64,000 nt of DNA, from positions 356,776,128-356,840,127 of the forward strand of contig NC_092873.1 in the NCBI RefSeq assembly GCF_028372415.1, read 5' to 3'. Below the pieces are notes generated by a model. It did no database searches. It was given only the letters and a program-made list of their open reading frames with translations, and had not been told where the DNA came from. Both the position numbers and the translations under genes were made by a program. Below, piece after piece: positions 54,780 to 64,000 of the stretch. The DNA comes from Notamacropus eugenii. Taxonomy: Eukaryota; Chordata; Mammalia; Diprotodontia; Macropodidae. Position 1 is the stretch's first letter; each line of letters starts with the position of its first letter.

Positions 54780-55145
54780 GGAAAATCTAAAAGAAAAGAA
54801 ACAATGAAAATGAGGATTTTTAGAAAACTTATATAAAGTCACGCAGAGTGAAGTGAACAGAACTAGGAGAGCAATAGAATGAATATCATACTATGAAAGT
54901 CATGGAACACTGGTGAATTAATTGTAATGAACAATCCAGGTAACAGAGAACTGATCAGGCAATAATACATCCCTATCCTCTAAGGACAGTGATAGAAGAC
55001 TATGGATTTTAAATGCACTGTTGGATTCAGTGGTTGTGTCAACTGGCTTCATTTAAAAGTTCTTTGGAAGACTTTTGAACTCTGATCAATAAAATGAACA
55101 CACCTATGACACCAGAAGAATGATGATGAGTCATGCTTCCTATCT
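54780..55145 (+). repeat. LINE 3' fragment (L1-type)
   Basis: CAGAGTGAAGTGAACAGAAC, TCTGATCAATAAAATGAACA, and GATGATGAGTCATGCTTCCT are the 3' region phrases of a second L1 lineage. Confidence 0.65.
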
Positions 55146-55164
55146 CTTGGCAAAGTGATGGTCT

Positions 55165-55515
55165 AGAGTTCTCAAAGTGTGATCTGAAGACCTCTCAGGG
55201 TCCTCAGACCTTTGCATAAATGTGGATGTATTATTATTTTTAAATGAATTAATAAATACTTAAAAATATTTTTTAATTTCTAATAGTGTAAGTTTCAAAA
55301 GATATAACCCACATTAAAAAAGCCCCTTTTCCTGAATAGACCTTGACCAAAAGGGGCCAAGGTCTCCCATTGCATCCTGGGCCATCTCCAGTCATCCTGA
55401 TGAATATCTGGTCACTGATTCAGATGGCTCAGGAGAAGAAAGTGAGGTTGGTAATCTTGCAGAGCCCTCCCTCACTCAAATCAAAGTCAAGTGCAAGTCA
55501 TGTCATCATGACATG
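55165..55515 (+). repeat. hAT/RTE hybrid repeat, copy 2
   Basis: AAGTGTGATCTGAAGACCTC then AAGATATAACCCACATT, then at about 55335 the RTE-type tail GGTCTCCCATTGCATCCTGG. Collinear with 7467-7853 across the junction. Confidence 0.65.
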
Positions 55516-55554
55516 TGAGTTGGAGTGAAGGAACTTGCTGGTTGGTTATTGTCC

Positions 55555-56930
55555 TTCATTTTCCAAACCAGCAGAAGTAGTTCAAAGCTGGGGTTTATAA
55601 AGTTTCCAACACTGATAAGACAAAAGATCAAGAGATAAGAGAATAATGTGGTCAAATTTGACCCTCTAAGGGGTTAAGATTAGGAAGGGAGGAGAATACA
55701 ACCAGTTGCAGGAATGCCTGGGAAAGTACTGAAAACTAAAAAGATTAGTGATCACAATGGGGATGAAGAACAGGTTTAGGTACAATAAAGCTTAGGGAGA
55801 GAGTGAATGATAAAAAGATTGCCAGCATTAATAGAATTTCATGGTTCTTGAATGAAACAGTTGGAACTATTGTGAATACCAGCAAGACTAGTTCCATCCT
55901 GTGAGTAGCTTAGGTGGATCATGGAAGTGGGTCATGGGAATTGAGTGAGGGAAGAAATAAGAATTACATTTTTTTGAGGTAGTGTCAACATTTATGTTGA
56001 AGTCCCTTAGTATGATAGCAGGAATTGGAATGGAGGAGACCAAGCATAAGCGACAAAAGAATTTCAATGAAGTGCTAAACTTTGTTAGAGTGAACCTTAA
56101 AGGAGGGGAGGTTGCTGAGTGATGGCAGTAAATGGATAGCCTGAAACTAGGAATGGGAAGCAAGGAATATTCTTAACTCCCCCACTGGGACCAATAAGAG
56201 GGTATGAAAAAAAAAGGTGTAATTAGTATTAGAAAGGGTGGCTAGGGTTGCAATGTCATTTTGAGGAGAGCCGGGTTCCAGTGAATGCTAGGAGATGAAA
56301 GGAGTAGGAGAGAAAGAGGTATAAAATGAAAGGAAAGGAAATGAAAAGAAATTTGTTGATTAAGGAGAAGTATTTTCATGGAGTACAATGGAGTGGAACA
56401 CTGTGGAGAAGGTTGAGGTTAAGATGTATGGCAATGAGGGAACACAGACTACAAGAGCTAAGTAAGGGAGTTTGTTCTTGGCAATTAGGAGTTTCAGTAT
56501 CACTGGAATGGGGAAAGTAAGAGCAGATGGGAGTATGCCAGACATTGGGGTATGAGTCCAGAAAGAGTATCAGTGGATGGGAGGAGCTCCACTGATGAAA
56601 ACAGGTGATAAGTAGTTCAATGTCTCTGCCTGTTCTGGGAGCATAAGGAAGCCTGATTTCTTGGCAGGTGACATTGTTGTGTCTTGTGTCCCAGACATAG
56701 TTGGGACTGGCAGTGAGTGTAAACTGAAGTGATGTAAGCCGAACCAATACAGTCATATACACAGAGACTACAACAGTGGAAATAGAACAACAATTACCAG
56801 ATAATTGAAACTGAATGCTGGGAAATGACAATGACCAAGTTTGGCCTCAGTGAAGAGGTAGAAGAAGGTATCACTCTTCCTCTTTACCAAAGTTGATGTG
56901 AAACATTGCATGTAATGGCAGACTTCTTCA
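55555..56930 (-). repeat. Fossil CR1/L2-clade LINE (endonuclease part)
   Basis: Minus-strand frames at 56163-55888 and 56831-56376. The first contains ILRDFNINVDTTS, resembling the GDFNIH motif of the endonuclease domain in L2/CR1 LINEs, with the catalytic-region Asp-Phe-Asn kept. Frameshifts and stops elsewhere. Orientation is opposite to the L1 copies. Confidence 0.5.
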
Positions 56931-57750
56931 ATGTTGTTTAGTTTTCTTGAACTTAGAACAACTCTAAAAAAATCCAAATATTATTTCTTTACAAAGGTCA
57001 TTCGTTTTTGTATGTGGTTTTTGCATATTTGTTTTATTCTTTTTGTTTTAAAATTTTTTACTATTATTTTATTTTCCCCTCAATTACATGTAAAAATAAT
57101 TTTTAACATTCATTTTCTTAAATTGTGAGTTTCAAGTTCCATTCCTCTCTTCCTCCTCTCCTGTTCCCTGACAGGTAAGCAATTCTGGTTTAGGTTATAC
57201 AAGGGCAATCATGTAAAACATTTCCATATTAGTCTTTTTGTTCAAGAAAACTCAAAAGGGAAGAAAGAAAAAGAAAGGAAGGAAGGAAGAGAATAATAGT
57301 AATAGACAATTTGTTTATATTGTCATGCATGTATTTTCCTTAGTTTACTTTTCTTTTTAGATCCTTGGTTTTCTCACCTGCCTTTTCCATGTAGGTTCAT
57401 GGTGTCCTCTCTCCCTAGAACCTCTCCCTAGAGGTGTATCTTCTGTGTGGGTCAACACTTCCAGCTTTGACTCCTCCACCACTATGCTTCATATTATCCC
57501 TCCATCCTCTACACTACTTCCTGAAAAGTTAGATAGGGGTACTCAAATGACCTGGGGCTGATCCAAGAAATATATTAGTAGTTCAGCATGACCCCAGTGC
57601 AGGTATCACCCCAAACATATTGTTGGTCATTATGAGAACCCAGTTGTACCACAGCTAGGACTTCAGAAGGAATGGAGTTTGAGTGTAAGAATCTTCCTGT
57701 TCTTTATTTCACATCATTTAATTTGACTCCATATCCTTGGACTGCATGGG
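56931..57750. other. Intergenic, L1-tail-like and purine-rich scraps
   Basis: AT-rich, with a GGAAGGAAGGAAGAG-like run near 57275-57292. No gene seen. Confidence 0.4.
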
Positions 57751-57753
57751 AAT

Positions 57754-57827
57754 CAGAGGGGTGGAGAATCTGTTGCCTCAAGGCTACATGTCTAGGTCCT
57801 CAGTCCATAGCAGATTCCCCATCTCTG
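57754..57827. mobile_element. Minimal 74-bp derivative of the hAT MITE
   Basis: CAGAGGGGTGGAGAATCTG to CAGATTCCCCATCTCTG: inverted ends of the same family, with CTAGGTCCTCAG left from the interior. No target duplication is visible. Confidence 0.7.
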
Positions 57828-57829
57828 CT

Positions 57830-58035
57830 CCAGGATATTGCCTCTGGCTTCACAAGAAGGGATACTGGATTCTGAGACAAGACTTGGATTCACATCCCAG
57901 TGATGTCACTCATTAACTAGGTGAACTTAGATAGCCCATTTTACTTGTGTGGGACCCAATTTCCTCATTTGAAAAATGAGAAGGGTTTGAATTAGCTGGC
58001 ACCTAAAATACCTTCTAGCTGGAAATCTATGCTTC
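57830..58035 (+). repeat. Degraded core SINE
   Basis: TGGATTCTGAGACAAGACTT, TTTCCTCATTTGAAAAATGA and CTTCTAGCTGGAAATCTATG. Confidence 0.6.
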
Positions 58036-58778
58036 TTCATAACTGTATCAATTCTTCCTTTTCTTCTCCACTCTCTTTATTTCTCTTCATGTTTCTTTCT
58101 TTTCCCTTTATTTCCCTCCTTTTGTCCCTTTCCTTTACTTCTCTGTTCCTCTTCTAGAAGTCTAGAGGAGAAAGGGGTGAAGGGAGGGCTGTTCAGGATT
58201 ATTTGCAGAGACAGAGAGTTCCTTGTTTCCCAACATAAAACGTAGAAGCTAACAACTGGCTTGTAAATGTTTAGCAACCAACTCAATGAAAAATAATGTA
58301 CATAGGACATACTTTTAAGTTTAATCTGCAGTATTTAGACTTTCTACAACACTGTCTTCAGTCTGGATAATCAATCAAACAACAAGCCTAGCCTTGATCT
58401 ACCTGGTAAGAAGTGGCTGTAGTACACCCTTTCCTAGCAAGTGCTTTCATTTTTGCTAATTATGCCAAGGATTTTGGTAGTAAAGGCAGGTCCATACATG
58501 AATAAGATTTGTGCAGGTTATGAGGGCATAGGTGATTGGCAATCTACATCAGAGGGGGGGAGTACTTATATTATAATCATGTTCATCCAGATATCATAGA
58601 AGACTATAGAGGATATTTTCATCCCCAAATTACTAGGCAATAAACATATAACCTTAAATGGTATCTAGGATTACAAAATGGAAGGGGTCACAGAGGTTAC
58701 TTTTAATTTATCAAATGAGGAATCCCCACTAAAATATTTCTGATAAAGTATTGGTGGTTCAGTAATAGAGTTTATGCC
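58036..58778. other. Intergenic, no feature
   Basis: Pyrimidine-rich then mixed sequence. The minus-strand frames at 58310-58077 and 58928-58671 show no domain. Confidence 0.4.
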
Positions 58779-59703
58779 ATCTGTGTAGATGGGGCAGACC
58801 CACGATGGGAGAGTAGAAATACAGATCTGCTGTAGCTCTCCCCCTATAGGCCTTAAAATAACTGTAAAAAATGACTCTAAACAAATTCTAGAGCAGCAGA
58901 AGCCACAAAATGACAGAGTGAAAGACATTTCCAGCCCAAGACAGCCTGGAAAGCCAGCAGGAAAGGTCTATCACACCAGACTCAGAGCAGAGCATGGCCC
59001 AACCTTGGCAGCAGGATGAGGCTTGGACAGTACTAGAGGAGGCTTCAGGGCACAGAATCACAGATAGCAGCTGATATTCCCAGATTTCTCAACCCACAAA
59101 CACCAAAGGCAGCTTCAAAGGTCAGTGAGAAAGCTCTTTCATCTGGATGAGAAGGCAGTAGGTTGGTCTCAGTCCTAACCCCAGGGTGGTGGCAGCCACT
59201 GGGGAAGCAGTGTCCATTTTTGGAGCCCTTTGCCTAAAGGCCCTGGGGGAATTGAGTGGCCGATTTGGGTGTCAGTCCTGAGTGGCATTGTTAGGGTGAG
59301 AAGGAGCACTGGTGTGGTAGAGCTGGTGGAGGCTCTGGAGAGGGAATCTTACTTGCAGATCCTGGGCAAAAAAGCTTGTGGTTCCTCCTAGACCAGAGTA
59401 CAAGCCAGGAGAGGAGTAAACTCCTCTCCCATGATTGTGCCACCTTGGAGGAACTGAGAACTTACAGGTCCATAGAGTATACCCTCCATTTGACAAAGGA
59501 CTCAAAAGTCAAGTAACTGTCTAGAAAAATGCCCCCAAAAGGGAAAATAAATAAGACTATAGAAAATTACTTTCTTGATGAGAAAGGTATTTTCTTCCAT
59601 CTTTTCAGATGAGGAACACCAAAGTATGTAGGTACGTATACATATGAATGTATGTATGTATATATTACATATATGTAGGTATGTATATGTACATGTGTAT
59701 ATG

Positions 59704-59722
<19 letters not shown>

Positions 59723-59798
<76 letters not shown>
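59723..59798 (+). repeat. (TA)38 microsatellite
   Basis: About 76 bp of uninterrupted TA, within the L1-related element. Likely to extrude a cruciform and to be length-unstable. Confidence 0.97.
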
Positions 59799-59802
<4 letters not shown>

Positions 59803-60002
59803 CAGAGGGCACATAGTGAGCTGAATATGAAGGGAAAATATCTAAAAAAGTAAAATTTACTGTTGAATGGAATGTACTAGAGTAAGACAAAGGGAGAGGT
59901 AGAATGTAGAAATTCATCTCACATATAAGAGGGAAGAAAGAGCTTCTACAATGGAGGGGAAGTGTAGGGGAGGTGAAAGGAAATAACTGAGCCTTACTCT
60001 CA

Positions 60003-60720
60003 TTGTGTATTCATCTTTCATTGCTGAAGAAGACTATGTCATTAGAGAAATGATGATGTGACATGACTTGCACTTGACTTTGTTTTGAGTGAGGGAGGAC
60101 TATGCAGGTCACCAGCCTCGCTTCTCCTCCAGAGCCATATGAATCCAGTGATCAGATATTCATCAGGATTACTGGAGATGACCCAGGATACACTGGAAGA
60201 CCTGGGGTCCTTTAGACCAAGATCTTTGTAGGTACTCACTTAAGGTGAGGTAATGCCCATTCATTGAATAGGCCTGTTTAAGAAGCATCCAGGGCAAGGC
60301 CCCTTTAATGAGGCCAAGAAAAAGTAAGACATCAGGGTTGAGGGAAGCAGTAACAGTTACTATTGATAATCACTCTAAAGCTAGGAGGGTCCAGATGAGC
60401 CTTTAGGCAGGGGTCCATTGGTGTCCCAGCTTCACAGTGCAGTATGTTTAAGGTTTTGGGAAAGGAAAGAAAAAGAAAGGGAAGGGAAGGGAAGGGAAGG
60501 GAAGGGAAAGGAAAGGAAGGGAACTAGCCAGCAAAGCCCAAGTCAACTGAGCATCTTTTGGCCATCCAAATTTACCTCCTTTGAAGAAGAAAAGGAAGGG
60601 GAGGGGGAGGCATACAAGAGAGGAGGTGCTGAGTTACCCAGCTAGCTGGGTCCCCATTCAGGCAGCTACGTCTACTCACAGGATTGCATTCGTCCTTCAT
60701 TGCTAAAGAAGGCTGAAGGA
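60003..60720 (-). mobile_element. RTE-type LINE 3' fragments inserted in L1-related element
   Basis: Reverse orientation. 60005-60200 matches the RTE tail of the SINEs, and the homology runs on past the SINE junction to GGTCCTTTAGACCAAGATCT, as in the hybrid repeats. So this is RTE sequence rather than a SINE. A second tail end (ATTCGTCCTTCATTGCTAAA) lies near 60688. Confidence 0.65.
60460..60522 (+). repeat. (GGGAA)n purine tract
   Basis: GAAGG/GGGAA units over about 60 bp, a pure polypurine strand. Confidence 0.9.
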
Positions 60721-61089
60721 GGGAATAATACACACTCAGCTGGATATGGAAATCTATTTTACCCTGTCAAAAGGCAAGGTGAAGGGGATAGGAGAGGGAA
60801 GATAATAGAAGGGACAGCAAATTGGGGAAAGGGATAATTGGAAGCAAACACTATTGTGGGAGGATGGGTCAAGGGAGAGAATGGACTAAATGAAGGACAG
60901 GATAGGACAGAGGGCAATGTGGTTAGTCTTTTACAACATAACTATTATGGAACTGCTTTGCATTGTTACACGTGTATGATCTATATGGAATTGCTTGCTT
61001 TCTCAATGAAGGTGGGTGGGGAGAGAGGGAGAGAATATGGAACTCAAAGCTTTAAGAATGAATGTTAAAAATTGCTTTAGCATGCAACT

Positions 61090-61330
61090 GGAAATTATGC
61101 TATACAGGCAATGGAGTACAGAAATCTATTTTGCCCTACAGAAAAATAGAGGGGAAGGGGGATGGAAGAAGGGTGGGTAACAGAAAGGAGGACAGACTAG
61201 AGGAAGAGGTGGATGGGGTACATGCTTTCCTGGGGCGAGGAGAGATGGGGAGAAAATTTTGAATTCAAATTCTTGTAGAAGTGATGTTAAGAACTGAAAA
61301 ATAAATAAATTATATATTAAAAAAAAGAAA
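61090..61330 (+). repeat. Second L1-related 3' end
   Basis: Repeats the AATCTATTTTGCCCTACAG and G-rich phrases of the preceding element, then ends AATAAATAAATTATATATT and poly(A). Confidence 0.65.
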
Positions 61331-61531
61331 TTCCTTTCTCACATTATGCCTAAATATAGATGGAAACTGTAATTTTGGGTTGACACAGGCATCTTGAGTT
61401 GGGATTGCTCTAAGAGTATATAAAGTGTCTCCTTCAGCTTGCTTACCTCTGAATTTAGAATTGTTTTATGACTCCATGCATGATTTTGTGGCTTAAAGAT
61501 AAAAAATAAGCACATGATAGCACACAGACTC

Positions 61532-61706
61532 ATTCTGTTTGTTCTTTGTTCAAACCTTTGGTAAGGTGAACCCCATTCTGTTTTCTCTTTTGGACAAACT
61601 TTGATTAAGGGAGACCCCATTCTATATGTTCTAGGGCAAACCTTTGGTTAAGGGGGAAACTGATTCTGTTTCTTTCTTTGGACTAAACCTTTGGTAAATG
61701 GTTGAC
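61532..61706. repeat. Degenerate 44-bp tandem repeat, four units
   Basis: Units at 61532-61574, 61575-61618, 61619-61662 and 61663-61706 each begin ATTCT and share CAAACCTTTGGTTAAGG-like cores. Lengths are 43, 44, 44 and 44 bp. Identity between units is moderate. Confidence 0.8.
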
Positions 61707-62039
61707 AAAGGTGATCAAAGGAGGTAAACAGCAGTAAGAAACCAACTTTAACCATCCCTTGAACATAATGGGTTGCAAAGATATATTGTTATATTTTTTC
61801 TGAGTATGTATTTAATACAAAGTGGGTGGCTCCTGATCTAAAACCATTAATGAGGAAATGATAAGCCCTTGATGATTGATATTCAGCCTGAAAGTGTAAG
61901 TCACATCTTAACAAACCTGTCTAGAGTTGCTAAACAGGGCTGCTCCCATTTGAACTTGATGTGTGGGCTGTTCCTATAAACCTTGTGATTCATAGTGCCG
62001 TAGACATCGGGGTTTTCAATCAGCCACATAAGCCAAAGT

Positions 62040-62260
62040 ATTCAGCTTCTACAAAAATATTGAAGCTACTGGTCATGCCACTACTCTGCTCAAAATCCAT
62101 CTATGTCTCCCTATTACCTGCTTTAACTGAAGTTCAAATCATGTTACTTGACATTTGAGGTCCTCTATAATCCATCTCTATCTTACCTTTCTAGACTTAT
62201 GTCATTTTCATTATGTTGAGCAAAACCAAATTACTAATTTCCCTCCATACATTCCCCATG
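62040..62260 (+). repeat. L2-like LINE 3' region
   Basis: CAAAATCCATCTATGTCTCC, GACATTTGAGGTCCTCTATA, and CTTACCTTTCTAGACTTATG. Confidence 0.65.
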
Positions 62261-62534
62261 TCTTATTAGGTCAGTAGAGACAAAGCTATGTTTTTTTCCA
62301 GTAGCAATATATGTCTGTGAGAGTTGAACTCTAAGAAAAGCTGAGCTCCACAGAATGTGCTTTTGCTGGAGAACACTTTTGAGATTCTGTCAGACAATGA
62401 GGAAGTCAAATAAGTGAATACTTAAAGAAATTAATTCAGATTATTCACTGGAAGGGCAAATGTTGAAACTGAAGCTTAAATACTTTGGCTGAATAGTGTG
62501 AAGATGGGACTCATTAGAAAGTACCCTGATGCTG

Positions 62535-62760
62535 GGAAAGATTGTGTGCTTGTCCTTTGTTGCTGAAGAAGATCATGAAAAAATAGTAGATAAAAGGAAA
62601 AAGGAATGTCAAAGGATGAGATGGATAGATAGTATCATGGAAATAAGGAACTAGAACTCAGACAGACTTTGAGAGACAGTAGAAGATAAAGGGCCTGGTG
62701 TGCTATGATCCATGGAGTCACAAAGAGTCAGATACGACTGAATAACAAATCCACCTGTTG
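62535..62760 (+). other. RTE tail scrap and LINE scrap
   Basis: TGTCCTTTGTTGCTGAAGAA near 62552 resembles the reversed RTE tail. GAGTCACAAAGAGTCAGATA then CGACTGAATAAC near 62716-62748 resembles a SINE 3' end. Confidence 0.5.
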
Positions 62761-62789
62761 TTCCTTAGAAGTTATAAGACTGATCTCCT

Positions 62790-63085
62790 TCTGTTGAATT
62801 TCTGTTCATCCTTCAAAGTCTAACTCAAATGCCTCCTTTTTCAGGAAATCCTCCATGATTTCTCCTTCTTCCATTCAAAATGTCCTCTCCTCTTCCAACT
62901 AACAATACATTCTTGGTACCTTTCAAGTTTTTAATGCTATATTATTTTATTTTCTACTCATTGCATTTGTGTCGTATCTAATGGCTTTTAATCTCCTAGA
63001 GAATAAGGACCCTTTCTTTTCCAAACTTTTTATTTTCTATAAATCTTAGCAGAGTGCTCTGCATATAGTCACTATTTAATAATTA
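62790..63085 (+). repeat. L2-like LINE 3' end
   Basis: TTCATCCTTCAAAGTCTAAC, TTCAGGAAATCCTCCATGAT, and TAATCTCCTAGAGAATAAGG, ending TATAGTCACTATTTAATAAT. Confidence 0.75.
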
Positions 63086-63204
63086 TTCTTTGAATTGAAA
63101 TTGTTTAATCTTAGGGTAAAAACCTTATATTCCAAGCTTACTTATAATAATACTAACTTCAAACTTTGGAATTTATTCAACTGTCTTTATTCATAAATTC
63201 TAGC

Positions 63205-63430
63205 AGCTAAGTGGTAGTAGATAGAGCCCTGGACCTGTAGACAGGAAGATCTGAGTTCAAATCTAGCCTCAAATACTTGCAAGCTGTGTGATCCTGAGTA
63301 AATCACTTAACTGCTACCTACTTCAGTTTTCTCATTCATAAAGTGTGACAATATCAGCACTTACTTCTTAAGGTCATTGTGAATCTCAAATAAGACAATA
63401 TGTGTAGAGCTCTTTGCAAATCTTTTTGCT
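63205..63430 (+). repeat. tRNA-headed core SINE
   Basis: AGCAGCTAAGTGGTAGTAGA, AGATCTGAGTTCAAATCTAG, TTTTCTCATTCATAAAGTGT. Confidence 0.82.
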
Positions 63431-64000
63431 TATATAAATTTGTTATTCTTGTTTATAGTAGACAGAGTTATTCCTCTTCCTTTTGGCATATTCCCTTCTC
63501 TCCTGAATCTTAATCTCTCTCCTTCTCCCTTTTTATATCCCTCCATGTGGATGCTTTTCTGAAGGGTTTAACTTCTGATTATTCAGACTTCAATTACAGA
63601 TCAAAGGGGCAAGAATAAGAAAAAACTTCCAGGGTCATGAAATCATTCCTGACCATTCCAGGAGTGAATCCACTGCTAGACCAATTAAAACTACCCATGT
63701 AAAATGTAATAATATTTCTTAATCAATTAATACCTTATTCTAAGGGCTTCAAAGCACTTTACTGTCACCATCTAATTACCTTAAAAGAATCACTAAGAAT
63801 GAGGAAGGTGGTGAACTTTAGTCATGGTAGAATTACCTTCTAACAAATGGAGTCACTTGGGCGTATAGAAGCGATGACATAATGATATGTCTATCTAAGC
63901 TGCACCGTGTGGATCGAAAGGCAAGAACCGCTAGCTAGCTGTGTAGGCTTGGACAAATCACAACCTCTCTGGGGCTCAGTTTGTTCACCTTTGTAATCAA
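63431..64000. other. Window end, SINE at the edge
   Basis: No gene. A forward SINE begins near 63905 (GCTAGCTAGCTGTGTAGGCT, CTCTGGGGCTCAGTTTGTTC) and runs off the window. Confidence 0.5.

Larger units (their letters stand above)
58780..61080 (+). mobile_element. L1-related element, 5' end and 3' end, interrupted
   Basis: The 5' segment (GGCAGACCCACGATGGGAGA near 58793, CCAGCCCAAGACAGCCTGGA near 58932) parallels the 36345 element. A G-rich segment at 59930-60002 continues after a foreign insert at about 60720 (GGGAATAATACACACTCAGC). It then jumps at about 60930 into the L1 3' UTR (ACAACATAACTATTATGGAA), without any ORF2. Confidence 0.75.

Noticed and set aside
59567..59917. 116-codon minus-strand frame rich in Tyr-Ile
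   Set aside because: Created by the (TA)38 tract inside an L1-related element.
61532..61706. CRISPR-like array
   Set aside because: The units are directly adjacent without unique spacers and the genome is vertebrate, so it is a tandem repeat.

Overview
This is a vertebrate, almost certainly metatherian (marsupial), nuclear window. It contains one complete protein-coding gene, a type I (acidic) keratin on the minus strand that I identify as KRT23 (keratin 23). Almost everything else is transposable-element debris. The marsupial assignment rests on the repeats. There are many copies of a tRNA-headed SINE beginning like GGCAGCTAGGTGGTGCAGTG. A second SINE carries the same head on an RTE-like tail and is flanked by intact 11-12 bp target duplications. 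There are L1 5' and 3' ends of the marsupial type, and palindromic hAT MITEs. I recall this SINE mix mainly from Australian marsupials and do not see the opossum SINE1 type, but the species is not fixed by the sequence.

Layout: 1-6 kb is the 3' flank of KRT23. It holds an L2-like tail interrupted by a solo LTR and a truncated L1, then about 1.3 kb of non-repetitive DNA. From 6.0 to 26.0 kb lies KRT23, with eight coding exons that join in frame: 414, 83, 157, 162, 126, 221, 32 and 80 bp. These encode 424 residues. The gene has a TATA box, a short 5' UTR and two AATAAA signals. Introns are 96 bp to 8.6 kb; intron 1 is packed with SINEs, an L2 end and a hAT MITE with a perfect 8-bp target duplication. 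From 26 to 64 kb is upstream intergenic DNA: five L1-related segments, RTE-tailed SINEs, hAT elements, old L2/CR1-type LINE fossils, microsatellites, a degenerate 44-bp tandem repeat and a few repeat-poor islands (notably 29.57-31.29 kb and 45.56-46.03 kb) that could hold regulatory DNA. I see no second keratin there, although in human KRT39 is the next keratin upstream.

There is one gene and hence no operon-like cooperation. The KRT23 product is expected to pair with a type II keratin encoded elsewhere to form epithelial intermediate filaments. No obviously new biological system is present. The most interesting signals are a recurrent hAT/RTE hybrid repeat, a possible HAL1-like L1 derivative, head-duplicated SINEs, the 44-bp tandem repeat, and a poly(A) signal abutting the KRT23 stop codon. 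Repeat boundaries are by eye and approximate unless target duplications are cited.
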